A stretch of 64,000 bases of DNA from Chrysemys picta bellii (GCF_011386835.1 NC_088801.1:20384824-20448823); one strand, 5' to 3'; numbered from the stretch's first letter, positions 10,355-19,594 are shown. Numbers and translations are program-made. The notes: a model not told the origin generated them from the sequence alone.

Positions 10355-10852
10355 CTCTAGACCTAGAGTTCCTCTTGGGGACCATAAGGAACGCTTCCGC
10401 TACCCATGAGCGCCGCCAGCTTTTCTGCCACCCTAGGTGGAGGAAGGTCCCGCCCTGAAATGCCGCCCCCCACAGAGGCGGCGGAAGGTCCCGCCGCCGA
10501 AATACCGCCACAGTCGCCGCCCCCCCAAATTGTAGTGCCCTAGGTGACCGCCTAGGTCGCCTAATGGGTTGCGCCGGCCCTGCTGCTACCTGCATTCCTG
10601 CTAATGTCCTCCCATGGATCTCTTTCAACTGCTCTGTCCCTGTTTGGCTTGTAGTTCTCCCTTGCAACCCGGCCCATGGACCTCTGCAGGCTGGGAGTCC
10701 CAGCTTAGTGCAGCAGTCCTCCTGCTGGGGACACTTCCCTGGTGTAAACTCTCCATTGCAATAAGTGCAGGTCTGTTGCTCTCTGCCTGTCACCCTTCTG
10801 TGCTGAAGATACTCTCTTTTAAGCCTCTCCTCCAACTGGAGCATACCCAGCA
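10355..10852 (-). repeat. Gypsy 3' LTR, interrupted by a hAT element
   Basis: It aligns with 16665-16952 over cctctgcaggctgggagtcc, cagcagtcctcct, ttttaagcc and tcctccaactgga. The right edge, ...cccagca, gives a minus-strand start TGCTGGG shared with the other LTR. Homology resumes left of the insert at 10405-10582 (acctagag...ggaacgcttccgctacc against acctaagag...ggaaggcatttgctacc). The left limit is uncertain. Confidence 0.75.
10405..10582. mobile_element. hAT-type non-autonomous element nested in the gypsy LTR
   Basis: The flanks are ccgctacc (10397-10404) and ctgctacc (10583-10590), seven of eight matching, an 8-bp hAT duplication. The right end, gcgccggccctg, is the reverse complement of the cagggccggcgc end of the element at 33335. 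The interior ggtgaccgcctaggtcgcc and gccaccctaggtgg words are shared with that copy. The undisturbed target is visible in the other LTR (ttgctacctgc, about 16718). Confidence 0.75.
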
Positions 10853-10984
10853 GGCCTATCGGCAGTGGGGCTTCCCAAGCCCACAGTTGTTACTACACCC
10901 TTATCTCTCCAGTGTGGGATCTATCCACCCCATCACACATGCTTCCCTCCCCGCTAAATTTGGCATTGGGGATTTCTGAGTCCT

Positions 10985-11235
10985 AGCCTTGCAGTCCCCT
11001 GCCCCTGGAAAAGAAATCTGCATTCTGGTGTTTGTCGCTTGGCCTGTGGGCCAACTGGAAGGCATGGGGCTGTAAGGCCATAAAGCACCACATAATCCAG
11101 GGTCGGTGTCTTTTGTAGGATTTAGACAATGGAGGGGTGGATAGTCAGTCATCAACAGGAAGAGGTTTCCCAGACAGTAGTAACACAATGCTTCTATGGC
11201 CTGGTTCATTTCCCAGGCCTCCTACTCTATAGTCG
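10985..11235 (-). pseudogene. Gypsy RNase H, C-terminal part
   Basis: The minus-strand frame contains NQAIEALCYYCLGNLFLLMTD, followed in a shifted frame by a PHAFQLAHRPSDKHQNADFFSR-like stretch whose HR...NAD pattern is the end of the Ty3/gypsy RNase H domain. The domain degrades the RNA strand during reverse transcription. It lies directly upstream of the 3' LTR, as expected for the last pol domain in Gmr1-type order. Frameshifts prevent one reading frame. Confidence 0.65.
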
Positions 11236-11389
11236 ACTAGGCCCTTTCATGGAGAAATAGTTTCCAGCTGATATATTCAGCTCTATCAGCTCTTCCCCAT
11301 CATAATCTTGGGACAACACCCTCACAGCCCCGCATCTGAAGCATCTATATGGCATACGAACTGTCATATGAAGTTAGGATAGAAGAGGA

Positions 11390-12130
11390 CTAGTTATTTG
11401 CTCAAAAGGTCTTTCAAGGTCCTGAAGGCTCCGTCCTAGACCTCAGATCAGGCAACCTTCTTGCGGCTGGAGTTTCTTACTAAGTCAGTGAGGAGTGCTG
11501 CTATTGTGTCAAAGCTTGGTGTGAATCATCATAGTAGTCAGCCAGACCTAAAAATGGTCTAACTTGTTTCTTTTCTCCGCAAAATAGAGCAATCGGTCAA
11601 GGCCTGGACTTTCCCAATCAAAGGCCTAAGTTTGTCCCTTCTGATGGTATATCCCAGGTGCATTTATCATCTGGAACCCTACCTGGCACTTGGCTGGGTT
11701 CACTGTGAGGCTAATTTCCTCGAGGGTCCATTGTTTCTCCCATTCACAACTGTAAATGAATATATCATCTGTGTAGGCAGCCACATACTAGCTGTGTGGT
11801 TGCAAGATTGTGTCCAGCAGCTGTTGGAAGGTGGCCACAGCCCCAGAAAGGCCAAAGGGCATGGTCTTGATATGGTACAGGCCAAAAGGTGTTGCAAAGG
11901 CCATTTTGTCCTTGGGATCCTTTGTTAAGGGGATCTGCCAGAAGCCCTTGGTCAGATCTAAGGTTGACCTATATTTTGCAGCCCCTAGCTGCCAACAGCT
12001 TGTCGACTTGGGCCATGGGATATATGTCAGATATGGATATTGCATTCACTTTCTTAAAGACGATGCAAAACAGAGTTGTCCATCCGCCTCGGGCACCAAG
12101 ACAATAGGGATCTGCCATCAACTATGAATT
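11390..12130 (-). pseudogene. Gypsy reverse transcriptase
   Basis: The open part, 12045-11788, encodes the fingers and palm: STLDLTKGFWQIPLT (motif A with its catalytic Asp), then MAFATPFGLYHIKTMPFGL and ATFQQLLDTIL. After a stop the frame continues with AAYTDDIFIYS at about 11783-11751, the Y-x-DD catalytic box with both aspartates kept. Upstream, WQIPIVLVPEADG marks the start of the RT domain near 12120. Beyond the box, NPAKCQVGF continues toward RNase H. The sequence is typical of Ty3/gypsy RTs of vertebrates. Several stops and shifts are present. It lies downstream of integrase on the same strand. Confidence 0.85.
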
Positions 12131-12235
12131 TCCTTTGCCACTCTGAGGTCTACCACTCTCATGGGCCTTCCATCTTGGCTCCATCATGATGTGGAAACAA
12201 ATCATCCATTCTGTGATCCAAGTCTGGTAGGGTGG

Positions 12236-12565
12236 CTGGAGCTATTTGCCCTAGGGAATGTGTATGGGTCCTAGGGTAATGGAGCTGAAGGACCTAGTTC
12301 TGGATTTGGGGGGTGGGAGGGTGGAAGAGTGTTTTTGAATAATCTCTCATGTCTCACCAGGCCTTCAGAAGGTTTATGTGGTAAATCTGGGTCTCTTTCT
12401 TCTTCTAGGGTTGCCAGATCTCATAATCTACCATTCCCATTTGGCATGCCAACTCGAAGGGTCTTTGCCGCCTACCCATTAACTGTGACTGAGCTGGGCA
12501 ATGATAGCAGTACGCTGTTGCTGGAATTCACATGGGTGCTTGCTCTTGACACTTTTGGGCCTTTA
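12236..12565 (-). pseudogene. Gypsy pol, degenerate linker between integrase and RT
   Basis: The minus-strand reading gives broken remnants without a clear domain. In Gmr1-type elements this is where the integrase C-terminal tail runs into the N terminus of RT. Short fragments such as RPIP-like and LVRHE-like words may belong to that linker. No confident start or stop. Confidence 0.35.
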
Positions 12566-12735
12566 AGGACATGTTTACACTGCAGTAAAAGATCTGCAGC
12601 ACAGCTGTGGCTGGATGGGTCAGCTGACTCAGGCTCGGGCTGCAGGCCTAAAACTTGCAGTATAGATATCTGAGCTTGGGCTGGAGCCTGGGCTCTGAGA
12701 GCCTGTAAGAGGGGAGGGGGTCTCAGAGTCAACTG
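12566..12735. mobile_element. Half of a palindromic MITE inserted in gypsy pol
   Basis: It starts aaggacatgtttacactgca and contains ggctcgggctgcaggcc and gggctggagcctgggctctg, words of a GC-rich palindromic turtle-type MITE whose ends read gtctacactgca. The matching right-hand end is absent, so only one half seems to be present. A right-hand half of the same kind lies at 16985-17073. Confidence 0.45.
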
Positions 12736-13560
12736 ACGTGGTATCTGAAACTCTGTGGACCTTAAGAGCTGTTCCTTTGTGAAAGCTCCTACTGTCTTCA
12801 GCTTCTCTCATAGCTGGAGAATGTACTGTACTACCTTGGTGCCCCAGGGCTTTTGCTCCTCTGAGGTTTCCTGAACTAGGTCTAGAACCTCCAGCGTTGT
12901 CTCCCATATAACAATTCAAAGGGTGAGAACCCCATTGAAACCTGGAGACCCTTGCATACTGCAAATAGGAGGGTTGGCAATAAGTGATCCCAGTAGCGAG
13001 GGTCTTCAGCCACAGACTTTCTCAGCATCTTCTTCAGTCTCCTGTTGAAGTGTTCGACTTGCCTATGTGTTTGGGGATGATAAACAGATGTTCTCAGCAA
13101 TTTGATTTTCAGTAACTTATAAGTTCTTCATCTATTGTGACATGAAGTTTGTCCCCTGCTCTGTTATTTCCTTGTGGATCCCTACCCTCACAAAAATCTT
13201 CACAAATTCCATAGCTATGGTCGCCATGTTGTTTAAGCAAAGCATGACCTTGCATAATCACCAGTATGTGTTGGTGTTCGTTTGCGCTCCTCTCTAGTGG
13301 TTCTATCAGATCCATGCAGATTTCTCTCAAGGCAGTGTCTACTACCAGCATGGTATTGGGGAGAGCTCTTGGGTCTTATCAACTGGCAGTCTGGGCAGGA
13401 CATGCAGTAATCTCTTACCTCTTTGTAGATCCCAGCTGATAAAACTGTCTGGTAATTCTCTCAAGGGTTTTCTTCAATCCCAGGTGGCTGGTGCAAGGTA
13501 CTAAATGGTGAGTCAAAGTAACACCCTCTGAAAGGGCCAGAGTATCAGGAGTTGAGCCCA
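12736..13560 (-). pseudogene. Gypsy integrase
   Basis: The zinc-binding N terminus is seen near 13415-13385 as CMSCPDCQL (the CC of HHCC). The core starts at about 13351 with LREICMDLIEPLERSANEHQHILVI, holding the first catalytic Asp. Near the end, YHPQTHRQVEHFNRRLKKML (about 13085-13026) supplies the third acidic residue (Glu), followed by WDHLLPTLLFAV and GFSPFELLYGR (to about 12882). The enzyme would join the cDNA to chromosomal DNA. Two open pieces, 13351-13109 and 13100-12882, are separated by a frameshift. The unusual point is its place upstream of RT. Confidence 0.85.
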
Positions 13561-13960
13561 AACATCCATAGTCTGGTGGTCATATACCAACCTCTTTCTG
13601 CTTGAAGGGTGGCTATTGTTCTAGCTTCTGTTGGTCAATTACCTCCCCCACCCGCCCCCCAATGACAATGGGAAGATGTTTGTACATCCAGCATAAGGTG
13701 GGATCTTCCTTCTGTTCCCTGTGAAATAACACTATTAGGTCAGCCATTTGGTATCCAAGTGGTCTTGAACTTGCTTGTTCTGCTGGTCCCTCAGGGGCTA
13801 TTCTGCACATTGAAGTTCTTTTCCCCCAGGTCTTCTCTCACTTCTACATCAGCCAGCTTGACAGAACCAGCTTCTTCCCTGACCTCAGAGGCACGCTTAT
13901 TCTCTGTCCTGGGGTCCCTCTCCTGTGTTTGCAAGATTTCACCGAAATACTTCTAGTCAT
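13561..13960 (-). pseudogene. Gypsy pol, region between protease and integrase
   Basis: The open piece 13810-13613 contains DLIVLFHREQKEDPTLCWMYKHL, followed by a DQQKLEQ stretch, a run typical of the leader of integrase in these elements. In the normal gypsy order the RT would lie here. Instead protease passes almost directly into integrase, which supports the Gmr1-like arrangement. Confidence 0.6.
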
Positions 13961-14099
13961 GGCCTACGGCCACTCAGTTGGCAAGAGAGGCCACCATCTC
14001 CACGCTGAGAGTTTCGGTGTGGTTCCCCACTGTCAACTGTATCTCCTTTGCAGGGCCTGGGTGCATGTCTTCATGTACACACTGCAAGGTGGTTGGTGC

Positions 14100-14180
14100 C
14101 CTGTGGGCCTCAACCAGCTTTCCCTTATGAGGGTCTGTCTGCATCCTGAATCTTTTAAGTCCATCACTTCAGGTCTGTAG
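14100..14180 (-). pseudogene. Gypsy aspartic protease remnant
   Basis: The minus strand reads VMDLKDSGCRQTLIRESWL at about 14165-14110. D-S-G is the active-site triad of retroviral-type aspartic proteases, and the following C-x-Q-T-L-I resembles the usual continuation. The rest of the domain is scrambled by frameshifts. It lies between the zinc knuckle of gag and the integrase leader. Confidence 0.6.
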
Positions 14181-14262
14181 AGCCTCACTGGGACTATCAT
14201 CCTGGCCAGCTCACATTTGCAGGCATTGGGGAGGCTGTCCAGGCTTGGCCATAGCTACAATC

Positions 14263-14690
14263 CATAAAGGAGCAGTTGTGTCAAAAGTGATTGCACTGCT
14301 CACACTCAAAGCAATTGTTTGTCAGTGGGGCTGCCATTTTGTCTTCCCTTAATTTCCCTAGGCTTCTGTGTCCTGCGACATTCTTGCTCAGCCTCCTAGT
14401 CTCTGCTGCAGAAGGGACTTGGGTCTTGTCCCATGTGACGGTCTCCTGTGTCCCATTCCCTCCACCATGCTCAGCATTCTACGTTCAGCGATGGCCTAGC
14501 TTCAGGACTTTCACTTTTTGGGGAGGGGAGTTCTAAAAGAGTGCCCCTTCAGCACAATATCCTCTGTTACCTGCACCCCGTTCACCTGTCCAGGGTTAGC
14601 CAATGCCAGCAATTATCCTTGAGGGACTGGGCCACTAGCTAAGGGCAGGCCCTGGTGGATATGTTTCTCTCCAGAAGTGCTGATGGTACA
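14263..14690 (-). pseudogene. Gypsy gag, SCAN-like capsid part and CCHC zinc knuckle
   Basis: Near 14320-14265 the minus strand reads NCFECEQCNHF-x-HNCSF, an exact C-x2-C-x4-H-x4-C nucleic-acid-binding knuckle with one internal stop. Upstream (14690-14545), across frameshifts, come FWRETYPPG, AQSLKDNCWHWLT and TGVQVTEDIVL. This pattern (W-x-W-L ... T-x-x-Q-V-x-E-x-I-V-L) is that of the SCAN domain. The SCAN domain is known to derive from the gag of Gmr1-like elements, so this agrees with the pol gene order. Gag would package the element RNA. Confidence 0.6.
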
Positions 14691-14709
14691 TCTCCGGGGA
14701 GATGTGAAA

Positions 14710-16091
14710 TAGTCTAAAATCTTGACCTTAAACTACAGACCAGTTAGTTTAACTTCTGTACCAGGGAAGATAATGGAGCAAGTAATTAAGGAAATCATCT
14801 GCAAACACTTGGAAGGTGGTAAGGTGATAAGGAATAGCCAGCATGTATTTGTAAAGAACAAATCATGTCAAACCAATCTGATAGCTTTCTTTGATAGGAT
14901 AACGAGTCTTGTGGATAAGGGAGAAGCGGTGGATGTGGTATACCTAGACTTTAGTAAGGCATTTGATACAGTCTCGCATGATATTCTTATCAATAAGGTA
15001 GGCAAATACAACTTAGATGGGGCTACTATAAGGTGGGTGCATAACTGGCTGGATAACCGTACTCAGAGTAGTTATTAATGGTTCCCAATCCTGCTGGAAA
15101 GGTATAACAAGTGGGGTTCCGCAGGGGTCTGTTTTGGAACCGGCTGTTCAATATCTTCATCAACGACTTAGATATTGGCATAGAAAGTACGCTTATTAAG
15201 TTTGCAGATGATACCAAACTGGAAGGGATTGCAACTACTTTGGAGGACAGGGTCATAATTCAAAATGATCTGGAGAAATTGGAGAAATGGTCTGAGGTAA
15301 ACAGGATGAAGTTTAATAAAGACAAATGCAAAGTGCTCCACTTAGGAAGGAACAATCAGTTTCACACATACAGAATGGAAAGAGACTGTCTAGGAAGGAG
15401 TACGGCAGAAAGGGATCTAGGGGTTATAATGGACCACAAGCTAAATATGAATCAACAGTGTGATGCTGTTGCAAAAAAAGCAAACATGATTCTGGGATGC
15501 ATTAACAGGTGTGTTGTGAGCAAGCCATGAGAAGTCATTCTTCCGCTCTACTCTGCGCTGGTTAGGCCTCAACTGGAGTATTGTGTCTAGTTCTGGGCAC
15601 CGCATTTCAAGAAAGATGTGGAGAAATTGGAGAGGGTCCAGAGAAGAGCAACAAGAATGATTAAAGGTCTTGAGAACATGACCTATGAAGGAAGGCTGAA
15701 ATAATTGGGTTTGTTTAGTTTGGAAAGAGAAGACTGAGAGGGGACATGATAGCAGTTTTCAGGTATCTAAAAGGGTGTCATAAGGAGGAGGGAGAAAACT
15801 TGTTCATCTTAGCCTCTAAGGATAGAACAAGAAGCAATGGGCTTAAACTGCAGCAAGGGAGGTTTAAGTTGGACATTAGGAAAAAAGTTCCTAACTGTCA
15901 GGGTCGTTAAACACTGGAATAAATTGCCTAGGGAGGTTGTGGAATCTCCATCTCTGGAGATATTTAAGAGTAGGTTAGATAAATGTCGTTCAGGGATGGT
16001 CTAGACAGTATTTGGTCCTGCCATGTGGGCAGGGGACTGGACACGATGACCTCTTGATGTCCCTTCCAGTCCTAGAATCTATGAATCTATG
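14710..16091 (+). mobile_element. 5'-truncated CR1 LINE inserted in gypsy gag
   Basis: It begins inside the RT domain (NYRPVSLTSVPGKIMEQV) and ends with cctagaatctatgaatctatgg, the short-repeat 3' tail of CR1. The intervening 3' UTR has the typical ...ggaataaattgcctagggagg... and ...gactggacacgatgacctc... phrases. Gypsy gag sequence is present on both sides, so the CR1 landed in an existing gypsy element. Confidence 0.9.
14722..15530 (+). pseudogene. CR1 reverse transcriptase (ORF2 part)
   Basis: Two open pieces, 14722-15078 and 15111-15530, cover most of the RT domain. The first has VYLDFSKAFDTVSHDIL (motif A with catalytic Asp) and IRWVHNWLDNRTQ. The second has FINDLDIGIESTLIKFADDTK (motif C, the FADD box), then WSEVNRMKFNKDKCKVLHLG and DLGVIMDHKLNMNQQCD. 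A shift and stop at about 15076-15110 separate them and damage the PQGS motif. The enzyme would reverse-transcribe the LINE RNA at the target site. The endonuclease half is missing because of 5' truncation. Confidence 0.9.
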
Positions 16092-16501
16092 GTAGCATTG
16101 GGCATCCACAGGGACGAGTGCCCTAGAGCTCTGGGCTGGGTCAGTCCCGTCAGGTTTGGGGTCAAGAGCCTGGTCCACCACAGCAGCCACACGATTAAAT
16201 CTTATTAAGATCATCCTCTGGGTCATCCTCTGGGCCTGTCTTCATCATTTGACCAGGATCCTTGGCTTTGGGATCCTCCCAAAGGGCCCTGACCCTGGGT
16301 TAGCAGCAGCTCCTGGGGGTTATGGTGGGCCAGGTGTTGTTGCTGTCCTTAGTGTTGGGTGGTCAGCTCTTAAATGAATTGCTGCTGCTCTTTAGCTTTT
16401 TGCTGCTGGTGTTGTGGGGCCAGCTGTTGTAGGAATTGATTCTGCTGGAGTGCCTGTTGTTGACTCTCCACCACCCACTTCAGCAGCTTATTCACATCCA
16501 T
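16092..16501 (-). pseudogene. Gypsy gag, N-terminal part
   Basis: The minus-strand ATG at 16501-16499 starts MDVNKLLKWVVESQQQ, then a strongly Gln-rich run (QQLAPQHQQQKAKEQQQ). Stops follow, then more gag-like sequence running to the CR1 junction at 16092. The start lies about 160 bases downstream of the 5' LTR, a normal leader length. Gln-rich coiled N termini are common in gag of this group. The rest of gag continues at 14690, beyond the CR1. Confidence 0.6.
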
Positions 16502-16664
16502 GTCACCCCCCTACCCCCTTTTATTTCTCTTGGCTTTTCTGCAGGCCTTCCATATGTCCTTCAGCAGGACTGGGCTGTAATGTGCCCATTCTCCACAAGT
16601 TGAGTGGGGGTGGGCCCCTGCCTAGCAGTGATAGTCTGTGGCATCAGCTCCGCACCAGCCCTCC

Positions 16665-16952
16665 CACTCTAGTGGGTTCCAACCTAAGAGCCCTATTGGG
16701 CACTGTATGGAAGGCATTTGCTACCTGCCTGGGTCCCTTCCTACTTCTGGGCACATCATGGCTTGTGTTGTCCCTTGCATCTTGGACCACAGGCCTCTGA
16801 AAGCTGGGAGTCCTGGATTTGTGCAGCAGTCCTCCTCCTGGGGATACTCTCTCTGTAGCAGTGAATGCAGGTCTGTCTCTTTCTACCCATCACTCTGCTG
16901 TGCTAAAGAGACTCCCTTTTAAGCCCCTCCTCCAACTGGACCATGCCCAGCA
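16665..16952 (-). repeat. Gypsy 5' LTR
   Basis: It pairs with 10355-10852 and lacks the hAT insert. The minus-strand start is TGCTGGG at 16952. An A/T-rich ttaaaag at the complement of about 16917 could be the promoter box. The primer-binding site was not identified with confidence. The LTRs differ at many positions, so the insertion is old. Confidence 0.75.
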
Positions 16953-17640
16953 GTAGGGGTACTGGAACGGGAGCAGGGGGCTGACCGTGTCAGCTGACAT
17001 TTATTTATTTGATTGTGGTATAGAGCACTGGGACCTTCCCACCTGGCAGGGTTTTTAATTGCAGTGTAGACATACCCTTATATGAATCGACAGACATGAC
17101 TACTAGAAGAAAAATGATCAGGCAAGGCAAAAATGCCAATCCTAGTGTGAGATTTAAACAGCAGTGATTGTACCAAGAAGAAATAATTTTTAGAATTAAA
17201 AAAAAATCTCATCTGAAGCCCATTGATTTGGTCAAATGTGCTATAAAGGATTTAGGAGTAGTTATACCTTATGTTCTGTAAGCCTCTGTGATGCAGGCTT
17301 TAAACAAATTATCTGCTGCTGTTTTTAGAGGCTTTCTTCCCTTTGACTGGTGGGTGGCTGAGAACAAATTGACGGGTGGCATTTGTGTTTTTTATTTCAA
17401 TTTTGATTGTTTTTCAAACATGAAGCATTGTTCTTTCCTTCAAATGTTTAGGATGTGGATGGAAAGATAGGAGTCTGAAAGCCTGAAAACGTCCTGTAAC
17501 AGGAGGTGGCTTGATTAATCAAGACAGTTTTATACTTTCAATATTTGGATAATGGGGTATCAGTATTCTGCTTTGGAAATTCTTATAGTGAAAATAACCA
17601 TCAAAAAGACTACTTTATGCCAATGACTAATGAAGAAAGA
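16953..17640. other. No gene; right half of a MITE at 16985-17073
   Basis: The sequence gtgtcagctgac ... gggaccttcccacc ... ttaattgcagtgtagacatacc at 16985-17073 is the right half of a Harbinger-like palindromic MITE. The remainder to 17640 is AT-rich and unrecognised. Confidence 0.45.
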
Positions 17641-17830
17641 GTCTTGTGCTTACAGTACTGAATTAGGAGTCAGGAGAGCTGGATTCTGCTCCTGGCTTGG
17701 CAGTGAACGGATGGGGTCAAGACTAGTCTCTTAACCTGTCTGTGCCTCTGTTCCCTTGTCTGTCAACTGGGGATAATAAGCCGACCTTACAGGGAGGTTG
17801 TGATACTTAGTTATTTTTTTGTATGAAACT
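17641..17830 (+). repeat. MIR SINE
   Basis: The run gcttacagtactgaattagg, ggattctgctcctggcttgg, tctcttaacctgtctgtgcctc and ctgtcaactggggataataa, ending at gaggttgtgatacttag, follows the MIR consensus from its tRNA-like head through the core to the 3' part. About 190 bases, moderately diverged. Confidence 0.8.
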
Positions 17831-18342
17831 GTATTCAGATCATTCAACTTCCATAGCACATGTCATCAAATTGTTATCGTTATCCAGTTAGGAGTTTATA
17901 TCCCGAAATGCATTTAGAAAAATTGCCATTGGAATTTCTCCCTGTTTTTGAATTGGTGAAATGGTTATTTTAAAGCATTTGGTACTTGGGGGTCAGTCAA
18001 GTTTCCTTTGTAGTCTACCTAATTCAATTCTAGAATTGCCGAGTTGAACACTCTAACTGTAACTGTCTTTTAGAGCTCTAAATAGTAAGCCAAAAATCAA
18101 GCCTTAGATGGGCCAAGACATGGTAAAGTCCATGTCTTGGCCCATCTAAGCCTTTCTCTGCATTCCAGCTGCTCTCAATAAATCTTTTATTCATTTGTAG
18201 ATTACTGTTCATGTTTATGCTTCTAAGAGTCTAAAGCTTTGAATAAGGTGCCCAGACTACACTTATTATTGGCTTAGAGCTGTGCGCTTAGACTGCCAAC
18301 CAGAATTCCAATTGTGATGGTGCATTCTGCGATGGAGAGACT
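17831..18342. other. No gene; contains a perfect 21-bp hairpin
   Basis: Unrecognised AT-rich DNA apart from the hairpin at 18103-18150. Confidence 0.5.
18103..18150. repeat. Perfect 21-bp inverted repeat with a 6-base loop
   Basis: cttagatgggccaagacatg(g) at 18103-18123 is the exact complement of 18130-18150. The loop is taaagt. No mismatches occur in the stem, although the surroundings are old and diverged, so it arose recently or is kept. As RNA it would form a short, very stable hairpin, shorter than a usual microRNA precursor. Confidence 0.75.
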
Positions 18343-18505
18343 TAGGCCTTGATACACACAGCCTGAGTTACATGTCTAGGCTCCCTATACAATGAATGGG
18401 GAGAGACAGGCACCTTAGAGTGCGATCCATAAAAGCCAGTGTGCTAGGTGGTCCCCCGCCTAAGCTAGCCAATGGGAAATGCCCAATAGAGGGGTGTGTT
18501 CTAAA

Positions 18506-18624
18506 TATGACAGCAAATGTGAAAAATCGGGATGGGGGTGGGGGGTGGGTAATAGGAGCCTATATAAGAAAAAGACCCCAAAATCGGGACTGTCCCTATA
18601 AAATCGGGACATCTGGTCACCCTA
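18506..18624 (-). mobile_element. Short hAT-type MITE (gggtgaccagatgtcc family)
   Basis: Flanked by perfect 8-bp repeats gttctaaa (18498-18505 and 18625-18632). The right end on the other strand reads tagggtgaccagatgtcccg. The interior has the typical aatcgggac repeats and ataggagcctatataagaa. The left end seems to have lost part of its inverted repeat. Confidence 0.8.
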
Positions 18625-18835
18625 GTTCTAAACCCTGCCACTCTGAGATAGGTGCCAAAGCCCAGGTGGGAGGAGGCGTTTATCTCTGTGACTCAGGAAC
18701 CGGGGAAGATAGACATTTGCCTGTCTTGCCTGAGAGTCTCAATCTGGTAGGTGTGCTCAGAAGCTGCCGAACTGCATACAAAACAGATTGGGGCGGCGGG
18801 GGGAGGGAGAGGGAAGGACCTCCCTTATAACCTTT

Positions 18836-18965
18836 AGCTCAGTGGTTAGAGCACTCACCTGAGGTGTGTGAGACCCTGTTTCTAGTTTCCCTGCTGCCTG
18901 ATGAGAAGAGATTTGAACAAGGGTCTGCCACCTCTCAGGTGAGTGCCCAAGCCACCAGAGTATGG
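18836..18965. repeat. Inverted pair of tRNA-like segments
   Basis: tagctcagtggttagagcac at 18836-18855 is a clear tRNA D-arm/A-box-like sequence, followed by cacctgaggtg...gagaccctg. An inverted counterpart follows: ggtctgccacctctcaggtgagtgcccaagccacc (18922-18957). The B box is poor and there is no acceptor stem, so this is not a tRNA gene. It is a repeat built from a tRNA-like unit and its mirror. Confidence 0.55.
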
Positions 18966-19243
18966 GATATTCTGATGTGGGGCTTCCCTCAATCTTTCCT
19001 ATGGAAGTTGTTCCACATTAATTATGTAAGTGAATAATTAAATATTAATTGGGGTAGGGAGAGCGAGAATCACTCTGTAGGTGTCTAGGGAACTTTTACT
19101 GCCAAAAATGTGGTGCCAAGTGAGTTTATGCACCTACAGAGTTAGCTGGTTGCCAAGCAAGAGTTTTAGCTGGTGCCTAAAAATGGGATTTATGTGCCTA
19201 ACTCCTAGATTTACATCTAAGTATGTTTGTGGACCTGAGCCTT

Positions 19244-19594
19244 ATTCACTGGGAATTGAACGGGCATCAATTCATTTTACACACAATCTCAAATAATCAT
19301 TCAATACCAAGGCTACTTTCTTGGGGCCAATTCATCCCCATCTAAGAACTGAAAACTAACTTTCCGTTAACGACGTTTCCATCTGAGGTTTCAGTCAATG
19401 ATGTTGAATTTGCCCCAACGGAAGCAAATTTTCCACTTGTTCCATGGAACACTGGAGCAATTCTTTAAATCCTTACATACATGTGACCTATTCTCCTGTC
19501 ACTTACACTGGTATAAACCAGGAATGATTCATTTTAAGTCAACAAAGTTGCACCAGTTTAAATCAGTGTAAAAGACAGAACAGTTTCCAAATGC
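19244..19594. repeat. Copy of a dispersed old repeat (cacttacactggtataaac type)
   Basis: At about 19487-19575 the sequence attctcctgtcacttacact, then ggtataaaccaggaa and gcaccagtttaaatcagtgta, belongs to a short imperfectly palindromic repeat recurring in the window (for example 25105, 37365 and 46210). The rest of this stretch is unrecognised. Confidence 0.4.

Larger units (their letters stand above)
10355..16952 (-). mobile_element. Ty3/gypsy LTR retrotransposon with Gmr1-type gene order (integrase before RT)
   Basis: Read on the minus strand from 16952: 5' LTR, gag start with a Gln-rich N terminus (16501), SCAN-like gag segment (about 14.6 kb), CCHC zinc knuckle (about 14.3 kb), protease DSG (about 14.15 kb), integrase (13.8-12.7 kb), reverse transcriptase (12.1-11.5 kb), RNase H (11.2-10.98 kb), 3' LTR. 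Sequence of the Ty3/gypsy type but with integrase ahead of RT, as in Ty1/copia, is the known signature of the Gmr1 group. Every ORF is broken. A CR1 interrupts gag and a hAT element sits in the 3' LTR. Confidence 0.85.
18343..19243. repeat. Large composite foldback repeat, about 900 bp
   Basis: The left part (ggccttgatacacacagcc ... gtctaggctccc ... ggcaccttag) and the right part (ggtgcctaaaaatggg ... gtgcctaactcctag ... gtggacctgagcc) are imperfect inverted copies. Between them lie a hAT MITE (18506-18624) and an inverted pair of tRNA-like segments (18836-18965). It looks like an old palindromic DNA element with later insertions. Confidence 0.5.

Noticed and set aside
18396..18830. 144-codon plus-strand ORF.
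   Set aside because: It crosses a hAT MITE and one arm of a foldback repeat; the codons reflect repeat sequence (CPYKIGTSGH is MITE-derived).
18836..18905. tRNA gene candidate from the tagctcagtggttagagc motif.
   Set aside because: There is no acceptor stem, the B box is poor, and an inverted twin next to it shows it is part of a repeat.
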